Shown here: positions 6,563-13,140 of the stretch, piece after piece
How positions within the stretch are numbered: the first letter of the stretch is position 1
Layout of the letters: each line of letters begins with the position of its first letter
NCBI GenBank assembly: GCA_900318545.1
Contig: ONLC01000017.1
Coordinates: forward strand, 1-14,382
Direction: 5' to 3'
DNA: 14,382 nt
Source: an uncultured Eubacteriales bacterium
GTDB taxonomy: Bacteria; Bacillota; Clostridia; Oscillospirales; Ruminococcaceae
Program-made: the position numbers and the translations under genes
The notes under the pieces: model-generated
Seen by the model: the letters and a program-made list of their open reading frames with translations, nothing else
Databases searched by the model: none
Told to the model about the DNA's origin: nothing

Positions 6563-6604
6563 ATAGTATTATGGACTATAACTGTTAGGAAAGGAAAGAA
6601 AATT

Positions 6605-7933
6605 ATGGCAGTAATGATACAGAGACCCAAGGGCACGAACGACACTCTCCCCTCTGAGGTACGCAAGTGGCATACGGTCGAGAAGATAACTGACGATATT
6701 GCCTCACAGTACGGCTTTAAGGAAATAAGAGTGCCTACCTTTGAGGATACAGGCCTGTTTATACGCTCGGTAGGTGAGACTACCGATGTTGTTACCAAGG
6801 AAATGTACACGGTTACAGCCTCGGGCGACTCGCAGTTCACTCTCCGCCCCGAGGGCACAGCAGGCACTATGAGAGCTGTTATCGAGAACGGCATACTCAA
6901 TGAGGGTCTTCCTCAGAAAGTGTACTACAGACTCTCCTGCTTCCGCCACGAAAAGCCTCAGGCAGGAAGACTCAGAGAGTTCCACCAGTTCGGCTGCGAA
7001 ATGGTAGGCTCGGCAAGCCCGAGAGCTGATGCAGAGGTCATCTCGCTGGCTAAGAGCGTGCTTGATACCTGCGGATTGAAGAATATAGTGCTGAATATAA
7101 ACTCCATCGGCTGCAAAAACTGCCGCCCGAATTACCACAAGGCCCTGAAGGATTACTTCTTCGCAAGAAAGGACGAGCTCTGCGGTACCTGTCAGGAAAG
7201 ATTAGAGAAAAACCCGATGAGGATAATCGACTGCAAGTCACCTGTATGTCAGGAGATAGCAAAGGACGCTCCCGTGATAACAGATTTTCTCTGCGAGGAA
7301 TGCTCGGAGCACTTCTCAAAGCTGCAGGAGTACCTATCGGCTATGGGTATTGAGTTCACCCTGAACCCGAAGATCGTAAGAGGTCTTGACTACTACACAA
7401 GAACTGTTTTTGAGTTCATCTCCACCGATATCGGTGCACAGGGCACTGTATGCGGCGGCGGACGCTATGACGGTCTGCTCGAGGAGCTCGGTGCAAAGCC
7501 AACGCCTGCTCTCGGATTTGGTATGGGTCTTGAAAGGCTCATAATGACAATGGAAAAGCAGGGCTGCGACTTTATGGAGGACAAAAAGTGCGACCTCTAC
7601 ATCGCTCCTATGAGCGAAGAGACGGTTTCAAAGGCTATGGAGCTTGCAGCTTCCCTCAGGCAGGAGGGCTACTTCGTGGAGTATGACCTGATAGGAAGAG
7701 GTCTGAAAGCACAGATGAAGTATGCCGACAAGGCAGGAGCTTCGTTCGTGATAGTGCTCGGAAGCGACGAGCTTGAAAACGGAAAGGCAAACCTCAAAAA
7801 TATGGCTACAGGCGAGCAGAGCGAGATCTCTCTCGGGGAGAGCTTTGTGAAGGAATTCTCCGATCTGCACCTTAACAATATGTTCGGCTCTGCCGAGGCT
7901 GATATAGAAGCACTTCTGGGAGGTAAAAAATAA
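6605..7933 (+). CDS. hisS: Histidine--tRNA ligase
   Basis: This 442-residue class II aminoacyl-tRNA synthetase charges tRNA-His in the cytoplasm. The N-terminus RPKGTNDTLP is typical. Motif 2 with FRHEKPQAGRLREFHQ is at 113-128, the histidine-specific LDYYTRTVFEF at 261-271, and motif 3 GFGMGLERL at 304-312. The anticodon-binding domain follows (about 328-425). The insertion between motif 2 and the histidine motif contains several Cys pairs (CKNC 170-173, CGTC 193-196, CEEC 230-233). To my knowledge this is common in clostridial HisRS. The reading frame is open 18 codons further upstream, but that ATG precedes the transcription start. The ATG at 6605 has a GGAAAG ribosome binding site and gives the family N-terminus. 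It is the first gene of a five-gene operon ending with aspS. Confidence 0.96.
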   Translation: MAVMIQRPKGTNDTLPSEVRKWHTVEKITDDIASQYGFKEIRVPTFEDTGLFIRSVGETTDVVTKEMYTVTASGDSQFTLRPEGTAGTMRAVIENGILNEGLPQKVYYRLSCFRHEKPQAGRLREFHQFGCEMVGSASPRADAEVISLAKSVLDTCGLKNIVLNINSIGCKNCRPNYHKALKDYFFARKDELCGTCQERLEKNPMRIIDCKSPVCQEIAKDAPVITDFLCEECSEHFSKLQEYLSAMGIEFTLNPKIVRGLDYYTRTVFEFISTDIGAQGTVCGGGRYDGLLEELGAKPTPALGFGMGLERLIMTMEKQGCDFMEDKKCDLYIAPMSEETVSKAMELAASLRQEGYFVEYDLIGRGLKAQMKYADKAGASFVIVLGSDELENGKANLKNMATGEQSEISLGESFVKEFSDLHLNNMFGSAEADIEALLGGKK

Positions 7934-8265
7934 TGAACGAAAGATGTGAGCAGTGCAAAAATGTCCCGATAGCTGAGATACACAATCCGACTGAGTATAT
8001 GCTCTGTGTGGGTTCGCTTGCGAGAATGTGCCTTGCAGGTGATGCTGAGATAGTTTACCAGACCTGTCCTCTTGATCAGATAATGGACAGTGAGAACCGC
8101 TGGTACGCCGAGAAGATATTCCATCAGTTCAGATGCACAAAATGCGGAACTATCTATGGTATGCTCTTAAACACCAGAACCGGCGGACAGATAAAGATAA
8201 ATGACAAGGTCTTCAACCCCGATGACTATCCCGACAAGCCTGAAAAGGGCACTCCCGTTCAATGA
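7933..8265 (+). CDS. Small Cys-rich protein, possible zinc-ribbon
   Basis: A 110-residue protein I do not recognise. Two CxxC pairs, CEQC (5-8) and CTKC (68-71), are spaced like the two halves of a zinc ribbon. Single Cys residues lie at 25, 33 and 45. The middle is mixed alpha/beta with no signal peptide or membrane segment, and the C-terminus is Pro/Asp/Lys-rich and probably disordered. Its ATG overlaps the hisS stop by one base (TAATG), with a perfect GGGAGGT in the last hisS codons. It also overlaps the next gene by ATGA, so it is cotranslated in the hisS-aspS operon. A nucleic-acid or metal-binding role would fit the context but is only an inference. Confidence 0.75.
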   Translation: MNERCEQCKNVPIAEIHNPTEYMLCVGSLARMCLAGDAEIVYQTCPLDQIMDSENRWYAEKIFHQFRCTKCGTIYGMLLNTRTGGQIKINDKVFNPDDYPDKPEKGTPVQ

Positions 8266-8738
8266 GCCGTGAGATAGTGATAGAGACCTCCATGAGCCCG
8301 AAAAAGCTCTGCAAGCGCCTCGACAGAGAGCTTACAGAGTACAGACCTACGCTGAATATCTTCTCACTGGGGCGTTTTATGAGAAAGCACCGCTATGAGA
8401 CCTGCTTTTACGGCTGTCGGCGAGATGACTACAGAGTGGTGATCTTCCACCATCAGGCGAAAAAGCGTGACGGCGGAGCATCGGGCTTTTTCGGAGAGAT
8501 AGAAAAGACAGAGAACGGCTCAAGGCTCGTCGGCAAAATAAGAAAGCCTGTCTCGGCTTATGTTTCGGCGGCATTGCTGACGCTTATCGCGTGGTTGCTG
8601 ATACTTATGTGCGCAGGGCTGAGAGAGTTCTATGCAATGGGAGCATTTTCGGGAATATGGGCTGTGGCACTGTTCCTGATGATGTTTGATAATAAGAAGA
8701 AGCTTATCGAGGCTTATCTGGAGTCGCTCAGAGAATAG
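8262..8738 (+). CDS. Uncharacterised protein with two C-terminal membrane segments
   Basis: A 158-residue protein with no function I can assign. A soluble N-terminal part (1-95) contains a beta-rich stretch, with YETCFYGCRRDDYRVVIFHHQ and then FFGEIEKTENGSRLVGKIR. That alternation (FxGxI...G..LxGkI) resembles small PH-like or lipid/membrane-facing beta domains. Two hydrophobic helices follow (about 98-118 and 123-141) with a short loop, ending in a charged cytoplasmic tail. It would be an inner-membrane hairpin with its bulk in the cytoplasm. The start overlaps the upstream stop as ATGA, a sign of translational coupling. The AGGAGG of the next gene begins in its stop codon region. Confidence 0.75.
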   Translation: MSREIVIETSMSPKKLCKRLDRELTEYRPTLNIFSLGRFMRKHRYETCFYGCRRDDYRVVIFHHQAKKRDGGASGFFGEIEKTENGSRLVGKIRKPVSAYVSAALLTLIAWLLILMCAGLREFYAMGAFSGIWAVALFLMMFDNKKKLIEAYLESLRE

Positions 8739-8746
8739 GAGGGCTT

Positions 8747-9265
8747 ATGGCTGAAAAGCTTGCACTGATAGTTATTGATATGCAGAATGACTATCTCTAT
8801 GAAAAAAGGAAAAAGAGGTTTTCCTACAATACGGATAAGCTCACAGCTGATGTGAATGAGCTTATCCATCAATATGATAATAATGGTCACGATGTGATAT
8901 ATATACGCCACCTGATACAGAATCTCCCGACCAACAGGCTGCTGTTCGGGTATTCTCTGGCAGGCACTGAGGGCGCAGCGCTTTATGACGGGCTTGATGT
9001 GGTGTCGTCGCTGTGCTTTGACAAGTACTTCGGAGATGCGCTTACAAACAAGAAGCTTCTGGAGCTTGTCAGAAAAAAAGGCTATGATGAGCTTCATCTC
9101 TGCGGACTTGATGAGTGCGGCTGTGTGACCTCGACTGCTCTCGGTGCTGTAAAAAGGGGCTTGAAGGTATCAGTTCTCAAAAAGGGCACAGCAACAGTGA
9201 TGGGTGAAGCAAAAGTAAGAAAGGCTCACGAAAGGCTTGAAAAAGCAGGCGTGAGATCAATATAA
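8747..9265 (+). CDS. Isochorismatase-family cysteine hydrolase
   Basis: A 172-residue protein of the isochorismatase-like hydrolase fold, which includes nicotinamidases, N-carbamoyl hydrolases and ureidoacrylate hydrolases. The catalytic triad is in place: Asp11 (VIDMQNDY), Lys93 (CFDKYFGDALT) and the nucleophile Cys126 in CGLDECGCVTSTALGA. The conserved Gly-Leu-Asp before the Cys and the small residues after it fit the family. A metal-binding His set typical of nicotinamidase (DxHxxxH) is not evident. A nicotinamidase assignment is therefore weak and the substrate stays open. The start is fixed by AGGAGG 5 nt before the ATG and lies 8 bp after the previous stop. It belongs to the hisS-aspS operon; aspS starts 31 nt after its stop. 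Confidence 0.88.
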   Translation: MAEKLALIVIDMQNDYLYEKRKKRFSYNTDKLTADVNELIHQYDNNGHDVIYIRHLIQNLPTNRLLFGYSLAGTEGAALYDGLDVVSSLCFDKYFGDALTNKKLLELVRKKGYDELHLCGLDECGCVTSTALGAVKRGLKVSVLKKGTATVMGEAKVRKAHERLEKAGVRSI

Positions 9266-9296
9266 CTCAGAAATCTTTATGAAAAGAGGAAATAAT

Positions 9297-11075
9297 ATGA
9301 AACTAGACAGTATGAAGGGTCTTAAACGTACTAACTACTGCTCCGTTGACTATACCGTAGGGCAGACAGTTACCGTTATGGGCTTTGCAGACAGAGTAAG
9401 GGATATGGGAAACCTTATCTTCATTAATCTGCGTGACAGGACAGGCCTTGTACAGCTTGCCTTCAACGATGAGACCGACAGAGCTGTGTTTGAAAAGGCT
9501 CAGCAGGTAAAGAGCGAGTACGTTCTTGCAGCTGTGGGAACTGTCAGAGAGCGAGAGAGCAAGAACCCGAAGCTCAGGACAGGTAATATTGAGATCGCAG
9601 TTACCGAGCTGCGTATACTCTCCGCTGCGGAGACCACTCCCTTTGAGGTAACAAACTCCGACAAGGTAAATGACGAGCTGAAGCTTCGCTACCGCTACCT
9701 TGACCTCAGAAACCCGAAGCTTACTCAGAACCTTATTACCCGTCACGAGATCGCAAGGGTGACAAGAGAGTATTTCTATGAGAACGGCTTCCTTGAGATC
9801 GAGACCCCTATGATGATGAAGTCCACTCCCGAGGGAGCAAGAGACTATCTTGTGCCGTCAAGAGTTCACCACGGAAAGTTCTATGCTCTGCCGCAGAGCC
9901 CGCAGATTTACAAGCAGCTCCTTATGGTGGCAGGCTATGACCGCTATATTCAGCTTGCAAGGTGCTTCCGTGACGAAGACCTCAGAGCTGACCGCCAGCC
10001 TGAGTTCACTCAGGTAGACTTAGAGATGTCCTTTGTAGATCAGGAGGATATCCAGGAGGTCATTGAGGGCTATATACAGAGACTTTTCAAAGAAGTTATG
10101 GGCAAGGATGTAAAGCTGCCGATAGAAAGGCTGACATTCGCAGATTCAATGGCTCGCTTCGGCTCGGACAAGCCCGATACACGCTTCGGGCTTGAAATCG
10201 AGGACATTACCGACAAGGTGAAGGATATTGACTTTGTGGTGTTCAAGTCAGCGATTGAGGCAGGCGGCTCTGTACGCATGATCAATGTCAAGAACGGTGC
10301 TTCAACCTACACAAGAAAAGAGATTGACAAGCTGACCGAGCACGCAAAGGGCATCGGTGCTAAGGGTCTTGCATATATACGCTGGGCTGATGAGCCTAAC
10401 TGCTCGTTCAAAAAGTTCTTGGGCGAGGGACAGCAGGAGAAGCTTCTCGCTGACCTCGGTGCTGAAAAGGGCGACCTTATCCTTATCTGTGCTGACAAGG
10501 ACAAGGTAGTTCTCCCGACACTGGGCGCTCTGAGACTTATCTGCGCTAAGCGTCTTGAGCTTATCCCCGATGACACCTACAACTTTGTATGGATAACAGA
10601 AATGCCCTTCTTTGAGTGGGACGAGGAGAACGAAACATGGGTTGCTATGCACCACCCCTTCACAATGCCTATGGAGGAGTGCCTTGAATACCTTGATTCC
10701 GACCCCGGCAGTGTAAGGGCAAAGGCTTGGGACCTTGTGCTCAACGGAACAGAGCTGTCCTCGGGCTCAATGCGTATTACCGACCCTGCACTCCAGCAGA
10801 AGATGTTCGAGGCTCTCGGCATGAGCGACGAGGAGATCGAAGCAAAGTTCGGCTTCTTGGTTGACGCATACCGCTATGCATCGCCCCCTCACGGCGGAAT
10901 GGGTATCGGCCTTGACCGTATCGCCATGATAATCTGCGGAGCAGACAGCCTGCGTGATGTAACAGCCTTCCCAAAGGTACAGAACGCAAGTGAGCTTATG
11001 AGCGGCTGCCCGTCAGTGGTTGATGAAAAGCAGCTCGAAGAGCTGAGCATTGCTATCGTTCCCGAGAAGGAATAA
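9297..11075 (+). CDS. aspS: Aspartate--tRNA ligase (bacterial type)
   Basis: This 592-residue class II synthetase charges tRNA-Asp. An N-terminal OB-fold anticodon-binding domain (about 15-110) includes VMGFADRVRDMGNLIFINLRDR. The catalytic core follows with YRYLDLRNP (132-140), motif 2 FRDEDLRADRQPEFTQ (224-239) and motif 3 GMGIGLDRI (534-542). The bacterial GAD insertion lies between them (about 280-415). Length is that of full bacterial AspRS. The frame is open six codons upstream at 9279, but that longer start would place the AGAGGA ribosome binding site inside the coding region. The ATG at 9297 gives the normal MKLDSMKGLKRT N-terminus. It is the last gene of the hisS operon. I find no plus-strand terminator; the hairpin after the stop has its U-tract on the other strand. 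Confidence 0.96.
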   Translation: MKLDSMKGLKRTNYCSVDYTVGQTVTVMGFADRVRDMGNLIFINLRDRTGLVQLAFNDETDRAVFEKAQQVKSEYVLAAVGTVRERESKNPKLRTGNIEIAVTELRILSAAETTPFEVTNSDKVNDELKLRYRYLDLRNPKLTQNLITRHEIARVTREYFYENGFLEIETPMMMKSTPEGARDYLVPSRVHHGKFYALPQSPQIYKQLLMVAGYDRYIQLARCFRDEDLRADRQPEFTQVDLEMSFVDQEDIQEVIEGYIQRLFKEVMGKDVKLPIERLTFADSMARFGSDKPDTRFGLEIEDITDKVKDIDFVVFKSAIEAGGSVRMINVKNGASTYTRKEIDKLTEHAKGIGAKGLAYIRWADEPNCSFKKFLGEGQQEKLLADLGAEKGDLILICADKDKVVLPTLGALRLICAKRLELIPDDTYNFVWITEMPFFEWDEENETWVAMHHPFTMPMEECLEYLDSDPGSVRAKAWDLVLNGTELSSGSMRITDPALQQKMFEALGMSDEEIEAKFGFLVDAYRYASPPHGGMGIGLDRIAMIICGADSLRDVTAFPKVQNASELMSGCPSVVDEKQLEELSIAIVPEKE

Positions 11076-11106
11076 AAACAGCGCCCGAAGTCCTTGACAA
11101 CGGGCG
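11072..11106 (-). terminator. Candidate terminator of the toxin mRNA, overlapping the aspS stop
   Basis: On the minus strand a 6-bp GC stem (CGCCCG, 11101-11106, with CGGGCG, 11082-11087) and a 13-nt loop are followed by CTGTTTTTATT. On the plus strand there is no T-run, so the signal faces the convergent toxin transcript. It would give an mRNA of about 290 nt from the promoter at 11372-11400. The loop contains the -35 box of the antisense RNA promoter. Confidence 0.5.
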
Positions 11107-11122
11107 GCAGATATGCTATAAT
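11094..11122 (+). promoter_or_regulatory. Consensus sigma-A promoter of the antisense RNA
   Basis: Perfect -35 TTGACA (11094-11099), 17-nt spacer and perfect -10 TATAAT (11117-11122). It is the best promoter in the window, yet no plus-strand gene of protein-coding size starts within 300 bp. Transcription should begin near 11129. Confidence 0.88.
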
Positions 11123-11128
11123 GTGTGT

Positions 11129-11225
11129 AGAAATGGAGAACGTATCGCTGTAAGCGGTCACCTCCGAAGAATTGTTATGCTATGATAACCGCTCTTTCAG
11201 GCAATTAGGGCGGTTATCTTTTTTT
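11129..11225 (+). ncRNA. Putative type I antitoxin: antisense RNA to the holin-like toxin mRNA
   Basis: Between the consensus promoter and a strong terminator lies a stretch of about 97 nt without a plausible protein; the longest plus-strand reading after the start is a six-codon ORF. The transcript is antisense to the toxin mRNA. Its terminator stem lies across the last toxin codon and stop, and the rest is complementary to the toxin 3' untranslated region. This convergent, 3'-overlapping layout is that of txpA/RatA and bsrG/SR4 of Bacillus subtilis. In those pairs the RNA binds the toxin mRNA, leading to its cleavage and, for some, blocked translation. The 5' part also carries three blocks identical to the toxin leader. 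Transcript ends are inferred from sequence. Confidence 0.72.
11184..11225 (+). terminator. Rho-independent terminator of the antisense RNA
   Basis: A perfect 9-bp stem (GATAACCGC, 11184-11192, with GCGGTTATC, 11210-11218) closes a 17-nt loop and is followed by seven T. On the minus strand there is no T-run, so it terminates only the plus-strand RNA. The right arm contains the toxin stop codon. Confidence 0.85.
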
Positions 11226-11297
11226 GCAGATATTGACCACAAGGCCAATTATGTTTGTTATCAGAATAAGTAAAGTTAATACCTCTGTAACGCTCAT
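11214..11297 (-). CDS. Holin-like type I toxin peptide (27 aa)
   Basis: This short gene encodes MSVTEVLTLLILI, then TNIIGLVVNICKKR: 27 residues, one continuous membrane helix (about 6-24) and a basic CKKR tail. The short N-terminus with VLTLLI and a Lys-rich tail match the putative holin-like toxin family (TxpA/BsrG-like peptides), which insert in the cytoplasmic membrane. The ATG lies exactly 7 nt after a GGAAGGGGGG ribosome binding site, far better than the overlapping ATG at once after the Gs. It has its own promoter (TTAACA-17-TATAAT), a roughly 68-nt leader, and an antisense RNA running under its 3' end. The leader segment CCCTCCG can pair with CGGAAGGG, covering the ribosome binding site. 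That is the usual way such toxins are kept silent until processed. An ordinary gene finder would miss it because of its size. Confidence 0.75.
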   Translation of the reverse strand: MSVTEVLTLLILITNIIGLVVNICKKR

Positions 11298-11371
11298 ACC
11301 GCATCCCCCCTTCCGCTAAGTCGGAGGGTAGATCTGACCGCCTACCGTTTTCACGATACGTTCCTGATATC

Positions 11372-11400
11372 ATTATAGCACTGTTGTTCCGTATTGTTAA
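11372..11400 (-). promoter_or_regulatory. sigma-A promoter of the toxin mRNA
   Basis: On the minus strand, TTAACA (11395-11400) and a perfect TATAAT (11372-11377) are 17 nt apart, with the start near 11365. The -35 box is back to back with that of the GH26 gene (11407-11412). Confidence 0.8.
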
Positions 11401-11406
11401 CAACAC

Positions 11407-11435
11407 TTGATTTTGGAAAGCCTATGTGCTATAAT
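11407..11435 (+). promoter_or_regulatory. sigma-A promoter of the GH26 lipoprotein gene
   Basis: TTGATT (11407-11412), 17-nt spacer and perfect TATAAT (11430-11435). Transcription from about 11442 gives a leader of only about 10 nt. This supports the ATG at 11452 over the earlier in-frame start at 11407, which overlaps the -35 box. Confidence 0.82.
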
Positions 11436-11451
11436 ACTAAAGGTGATTGCT

Positions 11452-13044
11452 ATGAACAAAAGGATATTTCTTTCGGCTCTGGCGGCGGTGCTTATGCTGT
11501 CGGGCTGCGGAACTGATATTGAGAAAATAGATGTAAAAAGAACCACTCAGACTGATTCTTCCTCAGAGGAGCTCTCTGACAGCAGTATTGCTGAGGAGGA
11601 CGTTCCCGAAGAGCCGGTTGTCAGCTATGACGAGGTGACTGTCACTCCCGAGCCGACCGAGTTTGTAAAATACACTCAGACCTTGCAGGCTGAGGAGGGA
11701 ACGCTCTCGGGCGGTGCTACCGCAAGCAGCGAGCGTGAGGGCTTCACGGGTGAGGGCTACGTTACCGAGCTTGTGAAGGCTGAGGACTGGAGCGTAGTGT
11801 TCGAGCTGCCTGCATCGCAGTACTACAATGTGGCGATAACCTCGGCTTCCGATGTGTCCTGTGTGAATGAGCTTATGGGAAACGGTGCTAAGCTTATGGA
11901 GGTAAGCTCCTCGGGCTCGGGCGGATTTGAAACAACAATAATCAAAAACGTATGGCTTGAAAAGGGTCAGCTTAAAGTGAACCTGAACCCCGTTGACGGC
12001 AGCCTTGACATTGACCGTGTAACTATCGCTGCAAGTTCGGAGATAAGCTCCTTTGCACCCACGGTATCTGAAACGGCACTCTCGAACGCTTCATCGGGCG
12101 AGAACACAAAGGCCCTTTACAGCTATCTGAGCAGTGTGTACGGCAAGAAGATAATACTCGGGCAGTATGATACAGTCGGCACTACCGCAGAGACCGATAT
12201 GACCTTCAAGCTCACAGGAAAGTACCCTGCAGTGCGTTTCGGAGACCTTATGAACGTAACCGATGCTGACAGCTCACTGACGGATAAGGACATCGACCTT
12301 GCGATACAGTGGCATAATGACGGCGGAATAGTCGGCTATATGTGGCACTGGAAGGCACCGTCTGAAAAGAGCGGCTTTTATGCCGAGGATACAGACTTTA
12401 ACATAATCAAGGCGAAAACCACGGAAAAGACTGCCGAACAGCCTATAGAGAGCCTTGAAAAAATGCGTGACGATGGCAAGATCGCAGCTGAGACCGTAGA
12501 GCTTATCAAGGACATTGATAAGGCTGCTGCGGAGCTAAAAAAGCTTAAAGACACAGGAGTTCCTGTGCTGTGGAGACCTCTGCACGAGGCGAGCAACGGG
12601 CTCTTCTGGTGGGGCAGGGATAAGGACAGCTACATCTGGCTGTGGAAGGTGCTTTACAAAAGGCTGAACGTTTATCACGGGCTCGACAATCTTATCTGGG
12701 TATGGAGTGCTCAGAACGCTGACTGGTATGTGGGTGATGCACTTTGCGATATCACCTCGGCAGATGCCTATTCCGATGATAAGACCGAAAGCCATGCGGA
12801 TATACTTCTGTATCTTACAAACATAAGTCCTGACAAGCCTGTCATCATGAGCGAGTGCGGAAGCTTCCCCTCAATCCAGAGCTTAGCAGATGACAATGCC
12901 TTCTGGGGCATAATCGGACATTGGGGCGGAAGCTATATGCTTACCGAAAACGGAGAGTTCTCAGATAAGTACAACACCGCTGAAGAGCTTATCGAGATGT
13001 ACAACAACTCTATAACAGTTACAAGAGATAAGCTGGCGATATAA
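11452..13044 (+). CDS. Lipoprotein beta-mannanase: CBM35-like module plus GH26
   Basis: A 530-residue surface lipoprotein that should cut beta-1,4-mannan or related glucomannan. The signal peptide ends in the lipobox LSGC with Cys19. An acidic, Thr/Ser-rich linker runs to about 70. Residues 73-195 form a beta-sandwich carbohydrate-binding module of CBM35 type (LQAEEGTLSGGA, FTGEGYV near its start; LDIDRVTI at its end). The GH26 barrel covers about 215-525, with ILGQYDT, GYMWHWKAP, WRPLHEASNGLFWWG (acid/base Glu379) and VIMSECG (nucleophile Glu468). Both catalytic Glu are intact. The start at 11452 follows AAGGTGA and gives a proper signal sequence. No dockerin is present, so it is tethered to the membrane rather than to a cellulosome. 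Mannan as substrate is inferred from the family; some GH26 members cut other beta-glycans. An insertion sequence begins 20 bp after its stop. Confidence 0.92.
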   Translation: MNKRIFLSALAAVLMLSGCGTDIEKIDVKRTTQTDSSSEELSDSSIAEEDVPEEPVVSYDEVTVTPEPTEFVKYTQTLQAEEGTLSGGATASSEREGFTGEGYVTELVKAEDWSVVFELPASQYYNVAITSASDVSCVNELMGNGAKLMEVSSSGSGGFETTIIKNVWLEKGQLKVNLNPVDGSLDIDRVTIAASSEISSFAPTVSETALSNASSGENTKALYSYLSSVYGKKIILGQYDTVGTTAETDMTFKLTGKYPAVRFGDLMNVTDADSSLTDKDIDLAIQWHNDGGIVGYMWHWKAPSEKSGFYAEDTDFNIIKAKTTEKTAEQPIESLEKMRDDGKIAAETVELIKDIDKAAAELKKLKDTGVPVLWRPLHEASNGLFWWGRDKDSYIWLWKVLYKRLNVYHGLDNLIWVWSAQNADWYVGDALCDITSADAYSDDKTESHADILLYLTNISPDKPVIMSECGSFPSIQSLADDNAFWGIIGHWGGSYMLTENGEFSDKYNTAEELIEMYNNSITVTRDKLAI

Positions 13045-13064
13045 AATAACTCCCGACAGACTGT

Positions 13065-13112
13065 TGAACCGCTCCAGTAAAAACGTACAATGACAAAAAA
13101 GACCTCCTATGG
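13065..13112. repeat. Left terminal inverted repeat of the IS
   Basis: It starts TGAACCGCTCCA, then has CGTACA, a CAAAAAAG block and ends CCTATGG. The same blocks occur in the same order in the complement of the right end, so the repeat is long and imperfect. The inner part overlaps the promoter and the entry hairpin. Confidence 0.8.
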
Positions 13113-13140
13113 TATAATAGAAACCATAGGAGGTTTTGTT
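13090..13140 (+). promoter_or_regulatory. IS promoter embedded in an SD-sequestering entry hairpin
   Basis: ATGACA (13090-13095), 17-nt spacer and TATAAT (13113-13118) form the transposase promoter, with a start near 13125. Around it, a perfect 12-bp stem pairs ACCTCCTATGGT (13102-13113) with ACCATAGGAGGT (13123-13134), followed by TTTTGTT. The right arm contains the orfA ribosome binding site AGGAGG. A transcript entering from the GH26 gene would hide the site, or terminate there. A transcript from the internal promoter starts inside the right arm and leaves the site free. Confidence 0.72.

Larger units (their letters stand above)
11138..11363. repeat. Three-block interrupted inverted repeat flanking the toxin gene
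   Basis: Three blocks occur on the plus strand in the antisense RNA and, in the same order, on the minus strand in the toxin leader. GAACGTATCG is at 11138-11147 and 11354-11363 (complement). GCGGTCA is at 11154-11160 and 11335-11341. CCTCCGA is at 11161-11167 and 11321-11327. Both RNAs therefore begin with related 5' regions. A full-length toxin mRNA carries both a block and its complement. Confidence 0.8.

Noticed and set aside
6551..6604. 18-codon N-terminal extension of HisRS
   Set aside because: The ATG lies in the promoter spacer, before the expected transcription start, and the extra residues are not part of the family N-terminus.
6569..6604. T-box riboswitch before hisS
   Set aside because: Common for hisS-aspS in Firmicutes, but the leader is only about 36 nt, far too short.
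7669..8124. 151-codon minus-strand frame opposite hisS and the next gene
   Set aside because: Shadow of two well-supported plus-strand genes, with no motifs or ribosome binding site.
11197..11406. 69-codon minus-strand frame overlapping the toxin in another frame
   Set aside because: Its first start lies upstream of the toxin promoter -35 box, and its internal ATG directly abuts the G-run. The 27-codon frame has correct SD spacing and a coherent membrane helix; this one has neither.
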